Source: Merluccius polli (Eukaryota > Chordata > Actinopteri > Gadiformes > Merlucciidae). From it: a DNA stretch of 64,000 bases. Under the pieces are notes generated by a model that saw nothing but the letters and a program-made list of their open reading frames with translations, was not told the origin of the DNA and made no database searches. Of this stretch, positions 1 to 8,134 are shown piece after piece. The first letter of the stretch is position 1. The number at the start of each line of letters is the position of its first letter. The translations under genes and the position numbers were made by a program. The stretch spans positions 67,001-131,000 of the forward strand of contig JAOPHQ010002041.1 in assembly GCA_030340625.1 (NCBI GenBank). Reading direction: 5' to 3'.

Positions 1-66
1 TAGATCCAATTACTTCTAAATTGTGTAGAATGGGGAGGCATGTTTTTAAAAATGTGGCATGTGTAG

Positions 67-462
67 ATGTTTTGGTTAGTGGGCACTTTAGGGCTTTTTG
101 TCTTTGTAAAAATGGCAATTGAAAGAATCAAAGATGAGCTCCACAAATTCTGCCGTGTGGTCGGGTTCTCCTGGAAGTTTAGAAGAAGGAAAGAGCTGGC
201 TCCTCAAGGAAGTTGGCCTTGGATCAATGTTTCAGGTGAGCGATTTTTTAGATGTTTGGCATTTTGAAAATGGTGCACTTGACTTTTTAACGTGAATGTC
301 CTCAGGCGTTCTCTCTTTAATAGTATTTTGTATTTGTGTACTCTCAAAACAGGAGTTGGTGGAGTTGGTGTGGTGCAGCTGGTTGGTGGATTTGATGGAG
401 GAGTTGCGACAGATGCCCCACATGAAGACTCCGGGTATGCTGCAGTAACAGGCCGGCTGTAA
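67..462 (+). CDS. possible last two exons of an unrelated upstream gene
   Basis: An open frame runs to a GT donor at 236 (ttcag|gtgag). An acceptor at 351-352 starts a second exon at 353, and joining them keeps one frame to TAA at 460-462. The encoded C-terminus has a basic segment (KFRRRKELAPQGSWPW) followed by a Gly/Val-rich tail (GVGGVGVVQLVGGFDGG). I do not recognise the family. Where the first exon begins is unknown; the ATG at 67 may not be the start. It shows no similarity to the zinc-finger units. It could also be chance open frame. Confidence 0.28.
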
Positions 463-529
463 GTGTGGTCTGCTGGAATCTGACCATGGACTGGAAAATG
501 TAAAAAATATTGCACTAATGGTAGTGTTT

Positions 530-1605
530 GAAACTACTGTTTTTGCTAAACAACCTCATCATGGAATATTTTATGTCTGTAAGCTGTCCCAATATACAGT
601 AAACATTTTGAATTCACCTGTCTGGTGTCTGTTTTTTGTCTGGTTTTTATCCTCTTGCTGGTTATTTTTTGTGGCGGGTTGGGGACACTAAATAGTGTCG
701 GTACTGCGTTCCAGTTCAACCTGTTCTTTGAGGGATTGGTAAACTGGCTGCTCTCAAAATGCTCCGCACAGAGCTTGCAGTTGGTGCTGAGATAGCTTGG
801 GCTCCGATTTAACAGCCCCTGCCTCCTACTATTTTGCACCCATATTTGACACCTAGCAAAACGAAGGCAATGATTGCAATGAATGTTTAGGCTACTTGTT
901 AAACTGTGTTTACGGTCATTGGATGAATTTTTGCTCATCTTAAACTTAAATCAAATTTGGTTGCACCACCAATAGGCTGCAATGCACCTGCAGTGACCTC
1001 AGCCAACCATGCAGTTGACATAAGTACCTTTAACATTACAGGTAAGTGACAAGTAGAAACGTAGCCTAATAGCATCAGTGTTGGACTAGACTATTGCAAA
1101 GGCTAATTTAACACTGGTTTGTTTCTTAGCTAATGCTATCTTAATTGTAATCTATACATAGTTATACAGCAGCAACTTAATCATGATCTAAGAATAGTAC
1201 CTCTCCTTATTGAGTGGGAATCGAAAAAATGATAGATCTGGCTTTTTACAGCTGTAACTGTAAAACATCGGCTGCTGTTTGAGGGACTCTGGGATGGAGT
1301 TGTGTCTGAAGTGTAACGATGAGGTTGGCTCACAGCTTAGGCACAACGGTGGCCTACGTTAGTAGATAGCGAGACGATAGAGCGCCATCTAGTGGTCGAT
1401 AAGAATATGGTTGAATTGGGATTACATGATGTGCCCAGGCATTCGAAGTTTTGCATGAAATTATATTTATTTATACAAGTTATGTTTAATCCTATGTGGC
1501 CTTATTGGCTTGAATCGAGAATGTTGAGGTGGCTTACTAAGATGGCGTCCATTCAGGCTGAGAACGTACTTCACCGCCCTGACGCTACTGATCCATCTTG
1601 CTCCG
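530..1605. other. about 1.1 kb with no recognised gene
   Basis: AT-rich DNA with short open frames only. I see no finger motif, LTR or clear tandem repeat here. Confidence 0.5.
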
Positions 1606-1790
1606 CTCTATTATCTTTGATGTACACCTAGGAGAGACGTTGACGCTATGAAGACGCTATGGCCACGTTGCTTGGCAACGCCTGCATACGGGAGATATTA
1701 AATAGTCCGCTCGACTTATACAAATAAAAAAAACCTCACGATTTTAACTCTAAAACACATTAAAGTATTATTAATTGATTAGATATTAAC
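1606..1790 (-). repeat. inverted copy of the block that precedes each ZNF unit
   Basis: Read on the minus strand this matches 10871-11056, including the tract around gcaggcgttgccaagcaacg and cctaggtgtacatcaaagat. All other copies (10871, 22260, 29820, 57490) are in + orientation, so this is a lone inverted copy at the left edge of the array. Confidence 0.8.
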
Positions 1791-1874
1791 AGAAACTAGA
1801 AAATGCATTTCCTGCAGAAAACGTGTGTGAATGCTGGAAGCTGAATGATAAGCGCAAAGCAGAAATAGTAAATG

Positions 1875-2165
1875 AATTGATCTGAAGAATCTGAAAGTAG
1901 TAGTAGAAGCTGAAATAGTAGAAGAATCTGAAAGTAGTAGAAGAATCTGAAATAGTAGAAGAATCTGAAAGTAGTAGAAGAATCTGAAATAGTAGAAGAA
2001 TCTGAAAGTAGTAGAAGAAGCTGAAATAGTAGAAGAATCTGAAAGTAGTAGAAGAAGCTGAAATAGTAGAAGAATCTGAAAGTAGTAGAAGAAGCTGAAA
2101 TAGTAGAAGTAGCTGAAAGTAGTAGTAGCTGAATTAGTAATACTAATAGCTGAAGTAGAAGTAAC
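1875..2165. repeat. purine-rich short tandem repeat
   Basis: Alternating units of about 18-21 bp (gaagaatctgaaagtagta and gaagctgaaatagta) repeat for about 290 bp and decay at both ends. The long minus-strand open frames across it are a product of the repeat period. Confidence 0.85.
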
Positions 2166-2210
2166 TGAAGTAGTAACAACACTGCTGAACGTCCTCAAAA
2201 GGTAGCCCAA

Positions 2211-2830
2211 TCTGGCAACACTGTCTGATCCTCAAAAAGCAGCCCAATCTGGCAACACTGCTGAACGTCCCCTCGCTCGAGCGTCAACGTGAAGTCAACT
2301 GAAAAGGAATCAGTTAAACTGTGAAACTCTTAATAAATATAAATGCTCTCGAAATTTCGTTTGGATATTATGGGATATACAAGTCTGTAGATTTGTGACA
2401 TTTTTTGAATGAAGGTAAACGATTGAGAATTGATTTAGTTAGGCCAGAGATCAATGTGTAATCGATGTGTAAACTGTGATTCTGAATAAATATAAATGCT
2501 ATCGAAATTTTGTTTGGATATCGTTATTATTGAATAATACAAATCCGTAGATTAGTGACATTTTTTGAATGAAGGTTAGCGGTTGAAAAGTGAATGAATT
2601 AGTTACGACGTTTTAAACAGTGGAAGGTCCGCCGGTTACAATGGGACGAATGGTAGAATATGACGATTTGAAACTAAAACGGCGATACAGAAAAAAGTAT
2701 AACAGCTATCGGAATTTCGTGAACACGGCTAGATAGATACACATCTCTAGATTTGTTTAATTGTTTGAACGATGGGAAAAGGTTGAAATTTGAATTAGTT
2801 ACGACGTAAAGAATGTGAAGAATAAGAGGC
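2211..2830. repeat. diverged direct repeats
   Basis: A short motif (agcccaatctggcaacact) occurs twice at 2211-2275. Three diverged copies of a roughly 180-220 bp sequence follow (starting near 2330, 2480 and 2695), each with an 'atcgaaatttcgt'-like core, a 'gtagatttgtgaca'-like core and 'gaatgaaggt'. No coding content is recognised. Confidence 0.55.
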
Positions 2831-3087
2831 TGGGGTGGAAAATAGTAGAATAATTTGAAAAGTTGAATGAATATGAACAATCTGAATAGATAGCCATAAT
2901 GTCGTAATACATCTGAACATTTTGATATTTGAATGGTTTCTGTAGCTGAAAGTATGAAGAAGGAGAAGAGTGCCAAAAAACGGTCGGAAGAAGAATAAAA
3001 ATAAAAATAATAAAGATTTCGATATCTAGAGTGTGAATGCTCCAGCATTAACACTAATAATAAAGATTTCGATATCTATTCGATAAC

Positions 3088-3218
3088 TAATGAATGGACG
3101 ACGCGGAGGCGTGAACCGCGGAGGACGGTTCTGTTAATGGACACCTCGAAGGGCATTATCCCGCTTATACTATGGTCACTTACGAAAGAAAGAAATATTT
3201 AATCAATGAATAATACTA
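3088..3218. repeat. transposon-end debris before unit 1
   Basis: atgaatggacgacgcggagg at 3088 matches 10841 in direct orientation. The tract at 3133-3165 (ttaatggacacctcg, gggcattatccc) matches the same block inverted. The left junction of the array is therefore rearranged compared with later units. Confidence 0.5.
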
Positions 3219-3236
3219 GGTGTACATCAAAGATAA

Positions 3237-3256
3237 GATTATAGAGCTCTATAATC
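3237..3256. repeat. perfect 20-bp palindrome upstream of unit
   Basis: The sequence reads the same on both strands around a central SacI-like GAGCTC. It recurs at 11057-11076, 30009-30028 and 57677-57696, and with one change in unit 3 near 22427. It lies just upstream of the LINE relic in each unit. Confidence 0.85.
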
Positions 3257-3307
3257 TTCAGCCAATCAGAATCGAGTATTCACCCCATCACCCAGACCAT
3301 GGTAAGT

Positions 3308-3463
3308 AGCGTTATCTCTAAAGGTGTTAACATTTCTTCTGTTGATGTTAAGGACTTGGCTCTTTCTGATCATTTCTGTGTGTTCTTTGACTTACAGATC
3401 ACTCAGGACTCAGTGGAACAGTCCTAGAATGGTTCAGGTCCTACTTGGAAGAGTGTGACGAAT
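3308..3463 (+). pseudogene. LINE relic (L2/Rex1-like endonuclease and RT fragments)
   Basis: Translation gives VDVKDLALSDHFCVFFDLQI, with the SDH motif typical of the end of an apurinic-type endonuclease domain. In this unit it is followed by GLSGTVLEWFRSYLEE, a phrase typical of the RT region of L2/Rex1-like LINEs. The sequence between the two is missing. The endonuclease part recurs upstream of the LTR in the other units (11116, 22497, 30070, 57740), without the RT phrase. Family assignment is from memory of motifs. Confidence 0.6.
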
Positions 3464-3807
3464 AAATAACAGCACATATAACAACAGGCTGTAATATCCT
3501 CACATAGCCACAAGGGAACAGGACCAAATATATAAGCTGTATTAACCGCACCTGGCCACAAGATGGCAGCATACATAATACACTAGGAGGCGGGCACACT
3601 GGGGCCACGCCTACCCAGGTACTATCAAGCGCACACAAGCAGGAGAGGGCAGAGACTCTACAGGCAGCTATCTATTAGATATCCAGCTAAGAGTCGCTCC
3701 ACGCGTGAATTATACAATTCCTCTCCTTTTGCTTCATAGATAATAGACCAAAACCTATAACAAATAAAGTGAGTAAAAAGCGATCCTCTTCCTCAAACAA
3801 CACAACA
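3454..3807 (+). promoter_or_regulatory. ZNF-1 promoter region: retroviral-type LTR
   Basis: The block ends in CA at 3806-3807, three bases before a TGG primer-binding-like site. It contains a TATA-like TATATAA at 3529-3535 and a polyadenylation signal AATAAA at 3763-3768, the order expected of U3-R-U5. The left edge is less certain; TGTGACG at 3454 is a candidate. This copy lacks the roughly 45 bp with CCAAT and a GC box that units 2, 3, 4 and 7 keep (e.g. CCAAT at 11332). No gag, pol or env follows it, so it is an LTR plus leader only. I infer that it drives the zinc-finger gene. Confidence 0.65.
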
Positions 3808-3810
3808 ACT

Positions 3811-3914
3811 TGGCGACCCCGGCGTGATTCAGAGAGGAGAGGCAACGGACGGGGGAAGCGGGGCCACGCGGCAGCGCACGTCTCGCCATCTCTGTCACAG
3901 CGCCATCAAAACAG
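3811..3914 (+). other. ZNF-1 exon 1: PBS-like site, leader and splice donor
   Basis: TGGCGACCCCGGCGTGAT at 3811-3828 follows the LTR end with a 3-base gap. It resembles the tRNA-Trp primer-binding site known from alpharetroviruses (two differences here, one in unit 2). The leader ends at a strong donor, aaaacag|gtaagc, at 3914/3915. Splicing to 5226 gives an open frame across the junction but without any ATG. The arrangement LTR, PBS, leader, major splice donor is that of a provirus 5' end. Confidence 0.65.
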
Positions 3915-3966
3915 GTAAGCAGAACCTATTGACTATATAGAGGAAGCAAATGGCCAGAAATGTATG

Positions 3967-4308
3967 ATTAATTTTGCTGAAGGTTAGAGTCCTTGGCGTT
4001 TCTTATTAATTTTGCTGAAGGTTAGAGTCCTTGGCGTTTCTTATTAATTTTGCTGAAGGTTAGAGTCCTTGGCGTTTCTTATTAATTTTGCTGAAGGTTA
4101 GAGTCCTTGGCGTTTCTTATTAATTTTGCTGAAGGTTAGAGTCCTTGGCGTTTCTTATTAATTTTGCTTGAGGTTAGAGTCCTTGGCGTTTCTTATTAAT
4201 TGTGCTGAAGGTTAGAGTCCTTGGCGTTTCTTATTAATTTTGCTGAAGGTTAGAGTCCTTGGCGTTTCTTGTTATTTTTGCTTGAGGTTAAAGTCTTTGG
4301 TGTTTTTT
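3967..4308 (+). repeat. minisatellite 1, unit 1 (about 38 bp x 9)
   Basis: Units read gctgaaggttagagtccttg followed by gcgtttcttattaatttt. The last copy is diverged (cttgaggttaaagtcttt). It lies at the start of intron 1. Confidence 0.95.
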
Positions 4309-4477
4309 TAAGGCTGAAGTCTCGTATGATACTGTGTTAAATTCGGATGTGTAGAAACCTGGGAAACCAGTGGAGCTGTTTCAGATGCGATAAGATGTTG
4401 ACTGGGAACATATTGCTGGCAATATTTCCATCCTCAAAGAGCTAAGCTAACTTGCATGAATCATAATACCTTTTGTG

Positions 4478-4664
4478 GGCTTTGTCTCCCACTAAGAGGA
4501 GTGGGGGAAGTGCATGTCTTGTGAGGCTTTGTCTCCCACTAAGAGCAGTGGGGGAAGTGCATGCCTTGTGAGGCTTTGTCTCCCACTAAGAGGAGTGGGG
4601 GAAGTGCATGTCTTGTGAGGCTTTGTCTCCCACTAAGAGGAGTGGGGGAAGTGCATGTCTTGGG
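4478..4664 (+). repeat. minisatellite 2, unit 1 (about 47 bp x 4)
   Basis: Units contain ctttgtctcccactaagagg and agtgggggaagtgcatgtct. The CCCACT...AGTGGG parts can pair, so each unit can form a small hairpin. Confidence 0.95.
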
Positions 4665-5027
4665 GGTTATCAGTTTTATGGCCCCAGGTGTGGCCAATGT
4701 TTAGACTACAAAAGGGGAGAGAAAGAGAGTAAACTTACCTTTCACTCTAATTTAAAGATGTATATTAAACAGTGCCAGTAGACTCGAACACATGCACACA
4801 TAGACACACACACATAGATGGTCATATACACAGTATTAAGTAGGAAGATATAAAGTGTGTTCAGTTAGATAAGAGCAGTGGGTCTATAGCAATATCACAC
4901 ACCGGGAGCATAGACAAGATCTCGTGAGAGCTTGCAGGACCTGATAAAGTTACAAATCCCTGTAAGCCATATTTGGAGTTCAGGCACTCCACCATAGGTG
5001 TTAATCCTCAGACTCCATGTTTAGAGT

Positions 5028-5110
5028 CAGTGTGCCCGCCTCCTAGTGTATTATGTATGCTGCCATCTTGTGGCCATGTGCGGTTAATACAGCTTATATA
5101 TTTGGTCCTG
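5028..5110 (-). repeat. inverted LTR fragment in intron 1, unit 1
   Basis: This is the reverse complement of about 3520-3605 in the upstream LTR (cagtgtgcccgcctcctagt ... tttggtcctg). Transcripts of the unit would carry both arms about 1.5 kb apart. Confidence 0.85.
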
Positions 5111-5159
5111 TATGCGCATTTTTTGAATATTAATTAATTCAGTTTTAAATATTACAGTA

Positions 5160-5170
5160 TAATATATACA

Positions 5171-5206
<36 letters not shown>
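5160..5206. repeat. (TA)n microsatellite, intron 1 of unit 1
   Basis: A nearly pure TA run just before the exon 2 acceptor. The same site is longer in unit 2 (12921-12972) and short in units 3, 4, 5 and 7. Confidence 0.95.
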
Positions 5207-5207
<1 letters not shown>

Positions 5208-5225
5208 ATAATCTCTCTCTCCTAG

Positions 5226-5574
5226 GAGTGAAATCCCAGCTGACACAGCGCAGGTATTACCCTGTCCCCAGTGTCAGAGGCGCCATGGTGATCTGTACGG
5301 CCGACTGCTGAGGAGTGGAAAAATCCAAGTGGAGACTGGCCTCCTCTCATACATCGCAGCCTCCTCTCAAGAGCCAGTCAGAGCCTCCCCAGAACCCGTC
5401 CAAAAGACGATCCAGATTACAGCAGACGAAGCCAGACGCCACTGTTGTAAGCAGTGCGGAAAAACCTTTCATCAATCTAGTAGTCTGAAGAGACACCAGC
5501 GCATCCATACAGGAGAAAAACTGTACCACTGTCAGCAGTGTGGGAAGACGTTCAGTGATCCAAGTAATTTTGAG
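5226..5574 (+). CDS. ZNF-1 exon 2: short leader region plus two C2H2 fingers
   Basis: Acceptor tctctcctag|gagtg; donor ttttgag|gtacat. The open frame has CPQC, an Arg/Gly-rich stretch, LLSYIAASSQEPVRASPEPV, then two C2H2 fingers (FHQSSSLKRH and FSDPSNFE). The second finger is split by the splice site and completed by exon 3 (VHRRLHTGER). There is no in-frame ATG in exon 1 or exon 2, so this segment is either 5' UTR or starts at a non-AUG codon. If unspliced, the frame continues VHQRIHITRSSILPGYFTM to TAA at 5632-5634. This is one of two complete units (with the truncated unit 4) without TAA at the 'gga taa atc' position; units 2, 3 and 5 have it. Confidence 0.6.
5285..5311 (+). other. conserved short uORF in exon 2
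   Basis: gcgccATGg is a near-ideal start context, but it opens only eight codons (MVICTADC) and stops with TGA. It is in a different frame from the fingers. The same uORF is present in units 2, 3, 4, 5 and 7 (at about 13051, 23837, 33151, 46239, 63979). It should be the first well-placed start codon on the spliced mRNA. Confidence 0.6.
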
Positions 5575-5830
5575 GTACATCAGCGCATTCACATCACACG
5601 GTCTTCTATCCTACCAGGGTACTTCACAATGTAATTGGCGTGTATTGTTATGGTTTAATGATATAAGGGCGAGTCAGATCTTCCCATAGCAGCTCAACCA
5701 GTCTGCCACCATCATTTTCAGAGATCTGTTTTACTGTTTACCTGATTTGATCACATTCTAAATGCCTAGTTGACCAATTAGATTGCTATTGGAACTACCT
5801 ATTGTATAATTGTCAACATCCCAACTCCAG

Positions 5831-6754
5831 GTACACCGGCGTCTTCACACAGGAGAGAGAATGTACTGCTGTGGAAAGTGTGGGGAAACTTTTAATAAAT
5901 CTGGTGATCTGAAGAAACACCAAGGCATCCATACAGGAGAAAACCTATACCACTGTCAGCAGTGTGGAAAAACCTTTAGTGACTCTAGTTCTCTGAAGAG
6001 ACACCAGCGCATCCATACAGGAGAGAAACCGTACCAATGTCAGCAGTGTGGAAAAACCTTTAGTGACTCTAGTTCTCTGAAGATTCACCAGCGCATCCAT
6101 ACAGGAGAGAAACCGTACCAATGTCAGCAGTGTGGAAAAACCTTTAGTGACTCTAGTTCTCTGAAGACTCACCAGCGCATCCATACAGGAGAGAAACCGT
6201 ACCACTGTAAGCAGTGTGGAAATACCTTTACTAAATCTACTCATCTAAAGAATCACCAGCGCATCCATACAGGAGAGAAACCGTACCAATGTCAGCAGTG
6301 TGGAAAAACCTTTAATCGGTCTAATGATCTGAAGCTTCACCAGCACATCCACACAGGAGAGAAACCGTACCACTGTCAGCAGTGTGGAAAAACCTTTAAT
6401 CAGTCTGGTTCTCTGAAGAGACACCAGCGCATCCATACAGGAGAGAAACCGTACCAATGTCAGCAGTGTGGAAAAACCTTTAGTCGGTCTAATGATCTGA
6501 AGCGTCACCAGCGCATCCATACAGGAGAGAAACCGTACCACTGTCAGCAGTGTGGAAAAACCTTTACTCGGTCTAATGATCTGAAGCTTCACCAGCACAT
6601 CCACACAGGAGAGAAACCGTACCACTGTCAGCAGTGTGGAAAAACCTTTAATCAGTCTGGTTCTCTGAAGAGACACCAGCGCATCCATACAGGAGAGAAA
6701 CCGTACCAATGTCAGAAGTGTGGGAAGACTTTCAGTGATCCAGGTCATTTTAAG
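5831..6754 (+). CDS. ZNF-1 exon 3: main C2H2 zinc-finger cassette (11 fingers)
   Basis: Acceptor aactccag|gtacacc at 5830/5831; donor ttttaag|gtacgt at 6754/6755. Length is 924 bp, exactly 11 x 84. The first in-frame ATG is at 5861, inside the first finger (MYCCGKC). With exon 4 the product is 365 aa and 13 fingers. Helix contact residues (-1,2,3,6) in order: KGDK, DSSR, DSSI, DSST, KTHN, RNDL, QGSR, RNDR, RNDL, QGSR, DGH then V from exon 4. Linkers are TGEKP(Y). No effector domain is visible, so a nuclear DNA-binding role is inferred from the fold alone. Without splicing the frame adds VRQHIDSHQSSILPEYDAT and stops at 6812-6814. Confidence 0.88.
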
Positions 6755-7882
6755 GTACGTCAGCACATTGATTCACATCAGTCTTCTATCCTACCAGAGT
6801 ATGATGCAACATAATTGCCATTTATGTTCATGGCTAAATGAGGTTATGGCGCATCAGATCTTCCCATCGCAGCTCAACGCTGTCCGCCACCATCATTTTA
6901 AGAGATCTGTTTTACCCTTTACCTAGGGATGCAGGATAATGTTTTACAACAAGTGGATAACGGTTGATTACCTCAATGCCGATAACCAGTTGGTAATCTG
7001 TAGTTTGTTACCAACCAACTGACATCACTAATAATTGTAAACACAAGTTGCAGTGGACACTGCAGGTGACTTTTAAGATTTGTTGTGGTAAATCTAGTAG
7101 ACTTTGTCCCTCCTCTTGGAACCCCAGCTGAACATGTATTTCAAATACATGTTCTGGACTGAAAAACGTCCAAACCGGCGATGACATGTTTGCTGTTTTG
7201 CTCCCTCATCTACTAAGGCCACACCATGTGGCTCTGCTCAGATGCACAATTTAGACGTCATGAGAGTGACAACAGCGTGCAGCACTGCTGAAGTTATCGG
7301 CTCCATTTAAAGGCTGTAATTTAATTATCGGAAATAAAGCATAATTTCTGCATATTTCCCATTATCGTCCGATAATTTATCACTGTGGTTGTCAAAGTGG
7401 AGTCCGGGGACGCCTGGGGGTCCGTGGCATATGGCCATGGGGTCCTGAAAATAATTTATAAAACTCCTACACAATTGAAAAAAATAAAAAATGTGAAGTA
7501 AAACAACCATACCTTTTTGAGATAATTACCACAGTGTCATTTTCTTCAAGAAAAGTTAATTGAGTCAGTAGGCGGAGCACAAGATTTACAATGCATGTTA
7601 ATACGTTTCCTGGCAAGTAGTACAAGGACAATATATTTTTTCGGATTCATGGTCATTGAGTTGGATTCAGGATGCAAACTATAACAATGGTAGGGGTCCT
7701 TGTAAACATGTATCCATTGTATGGGTTCCTGGCTTGAAGAAGATTGAGAACCCCTGATTTGTTGGACCTGATATTTGTCATGCATCCCTACTTTTACCTG
7801 AGACCACATTCTAAATGCCTAGTTGACCAATCAGATTGCTTAATTGGAATAACCCATTGTATAATTGTTGTCCCTACTCCAG
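6755..7882 (+). other. cassette intron with embedded MITE-like repeat
   Basis: The first bases (gtacgtcagcacattgattc) are homologous to the start of the next exon, pointing to origin by tandem duplication of an AGGT-containing finger segment. The interior from about 7375 to 7760 has ends resembling a non-autonomous hAT (ggttgtcaaagtggagtc ... gattgagaacccctg). Homologous introns follow 14097, 15226, 16539, 25306 and 51766, and a shortened one follows 34003. Confidence 0.6.
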
Positions 7883-8086
7883 GTACACCAGCGCATCCAT
7901 ACAGGAGAGAAACCGTACCACTGTCAGAAGTGTGGGAAGACCTTTACAACATCTGCTTATCTGAAGCTTCACCAGCGTCTTCACACAGGAGAGAAACCGT
8001 ACCACTGTCAGCAGTGTGGGAAGACCTTTACAACATCTGCTTATCTGAAGATTCACCAGCGCATCCATACAGGAGAGAAACCGTAA
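7883..8086 (+). CDS. ZNF-1 exon 4: last coding cassette, two fingers and stop
   Basis: Acceptor ctactccag|gtacacc. It completes the exon 3 finger (VHQRIH), adds two fingers with contacts TAYL and TAYI (FTTSAYLK), and stops at TAA 8084-8086 directly after TGEKP. The whole exon, to the donor at 8134, is 252 bp = 3 x 84. The stop replaces the Tyr codon that begins the next finger. All six complete units have this same TAA. Confidence 0.85.
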   Translation, partial: VHQRIHTGEKPYHCQKCGKTFTTSAYLKLHQRLHTGEKPYHCQQCGKTFTTSAYLKIHQRIHTGEKP

Positions 8087-8134
8087 CACTGTCAGCAGTG
8101 TGGCAAGACTTTCCGTGATCCAGGTTATTTTAAG
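8087..8134 (+). pseudogene. finger segment after the stop, still intact
   Basis: In frame beyond the TAA it reads HCQQCGKTFRDPGYFK and ends at a donor (ttttaag|gtacat). It could splice to 8394, giving VHRRLHTGERKSTPKHMS and stop. It is now 3' UTR unless the stop is bypassed. Confidence 0.7.

Noticed and set aside
1779..2210. 143-aa minus-strand frame rich in Phe, Tyr and Ser
   Set aside because: Translation of the purine-rich short tandem repeat on the opposite strand.
5226..5440. KRAB, FINZ, SCAN or BTB domain upstream of the fingers
   Set aside because: The non-finger part of exon 2 (CPQC ... GLLSYIAASSQEPVRASPEP) does not match any of these and lacks a start codon.
6245..6766. Long minus-strand open frames over the finger exons (e.g. 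5945-6244, 6245-6766, 24797-25318, 47284-47808)
   Set aside because: They are antisense shadows of an 84-bp repeat: a stop-free reverse frame in one finger is stop-free in all. The repeated ALVSLQRTR / FSTLLTVVRFLSC pattern has no known domain.
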